A stretch of DNA of 6,239 bases from Candidatus Profundicultor aquiphilus (GTDB lineage Bacteria > Atribacterota > Atribacteria > Atribacterales > Caldatribacteriaceae): NCBI GenBank assembly GCA_013314795.1, contig JABUEZ010000135.1, positions 1 through 6,239 on the forward strand, written 5' to 3'. This document shows, one piece after another, positions 6,030 through 6,239 of this stretch (within the stretch, counting starts at the first letter, position 1; the number at the start of each line of letters is the position of its first letter). The notes below the pieces were generated by a model. It had not been told where the DNA came from and ran no database searches. It saw nothing but the letters and a program-made list of their open reading frames with translations. Made by a program: the position numbers and the translations under genes.

Positions 6030-6239
6030 ATCAACCACGGTGATTGGAGTATTACGCAATGGTCAGGGAGCCATGGCTTGTGATGGTCAGGTGACCTTCA
6101 ATGACTCAGTTCTCAAAAAAGGTGCTCGCAAGATACGACGCTTTTACCAGGACCAGGTTTTTGCCGGTTTTGCAGGAAGCGGTGCAGACTCGCTTACTCT
6201 TTTAGAACGATTCGAAGAAAAGCTCAATGCGTATAGCGG
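6022..6239 (+). CDS. hslV: ATP-dependent protease subunit HslV/ClpQ (3' end cut by window)
   Basis: Peptidase subunit of the HslUV (ClpYQ) protease, a proteasome-like double hexamer that uses an N-terminal threonine as nucleophile and is fed by the HslU unfoldase. The first 72 residues are visible. They begin MIRSTTVIGVLRNG, then DGQVTF, KKGARKIRR and VFAGFAGSGADSLTLLERFE, all typical of HslV. If Thr5 is the mature Thr1, the family active-site residues Asp17 and Lys33 fall exactly in place (DGQ and ARK). This implies a four-residue propeptide. The residue before Asp17 is Cys, where the family usually has Gly. The ATG overlaps the end of xerC by 8 bases. hslU would be expected just beyond the window. 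Confidence 0.94.
   Translation, partial: MIRSTTVIGVLRNGQGAMACDGQVTFNDSVLKKGARKIRRFYQDQVFAGFAGSGADSLTLLERFEEKLNAYS

Overview
The window is a densely packed run of eight genes, all on the + strand, with no non-coding stretch longer than about 21 bases. Two genes are cut by the window edges: a corrinoid adenosyltransferase (cobO-like) at the left and hslV at the right. In between lie aroH (chorismate mutase), aroA (EPSP synthase), cmk (CMP kinase), ispH (last step of the MEP isoprenoid pathway), der (double-GTPase for 50S assembly) and a XerC-type tyrosine recombinase. All intact frames are full length for their families, and their catalytic residues can be read directly.

Layout. Positions 1-2203 hold cobO, aroH and aroA, joined by a stop followed directly by a start and then by an ATGA overlap. 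A 21-base gap containing a strong AAGGAGG ribosome site leads to cmk (2225-2905). From there cmk, ispH, der, xerC and hslV overlap one another by about 20, 4, 20 and 8 bases. This looks like one polycistronic unit with translational coupling. I see no terminator. The best internal promoter candidate is at 2831-2859, inside the end of cmk and just upstream of ispH.

Organism. This is a bacterium with roughly balanced base composition. An AroH-class chorismate mutase, a class II-like EPSP synthase, the cmk-ispH-der neighbourhood (related to cmk/ispH/rpsA/der clusters of Firmicutes and relatives) and xerC-hslV (as in codV-clpQ of Bacillus) suggest a Firmicutes-related or deep-branching anaerobic or thermophilic lineage (for example Atribacterota, Synergistota or Thermotogota). 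That placement is a low-confidence inference.

How the genes work together. AroA makes EPSP, the precursor of chorismate, and AroH takes chorismate to prephenate, so these two belong to one pathway. Cmk (nucleotides), IspH (isoprenoids), Der (ribosome), XerC (chromosome dimer resolution) and HslV (proteolysis) are unrelated housekeeping functions, and their proximity reflects conserved gene order.

I found no mobile element, CRISPR array, RNA gene or evident new system. The points most worth a second look are unusual residues at conserved motifs: two conserved glycines replaced by charged residues in AroA, and a degenerate first GTPase domain in Der. The possible promoter inside cmk is also worth checking.
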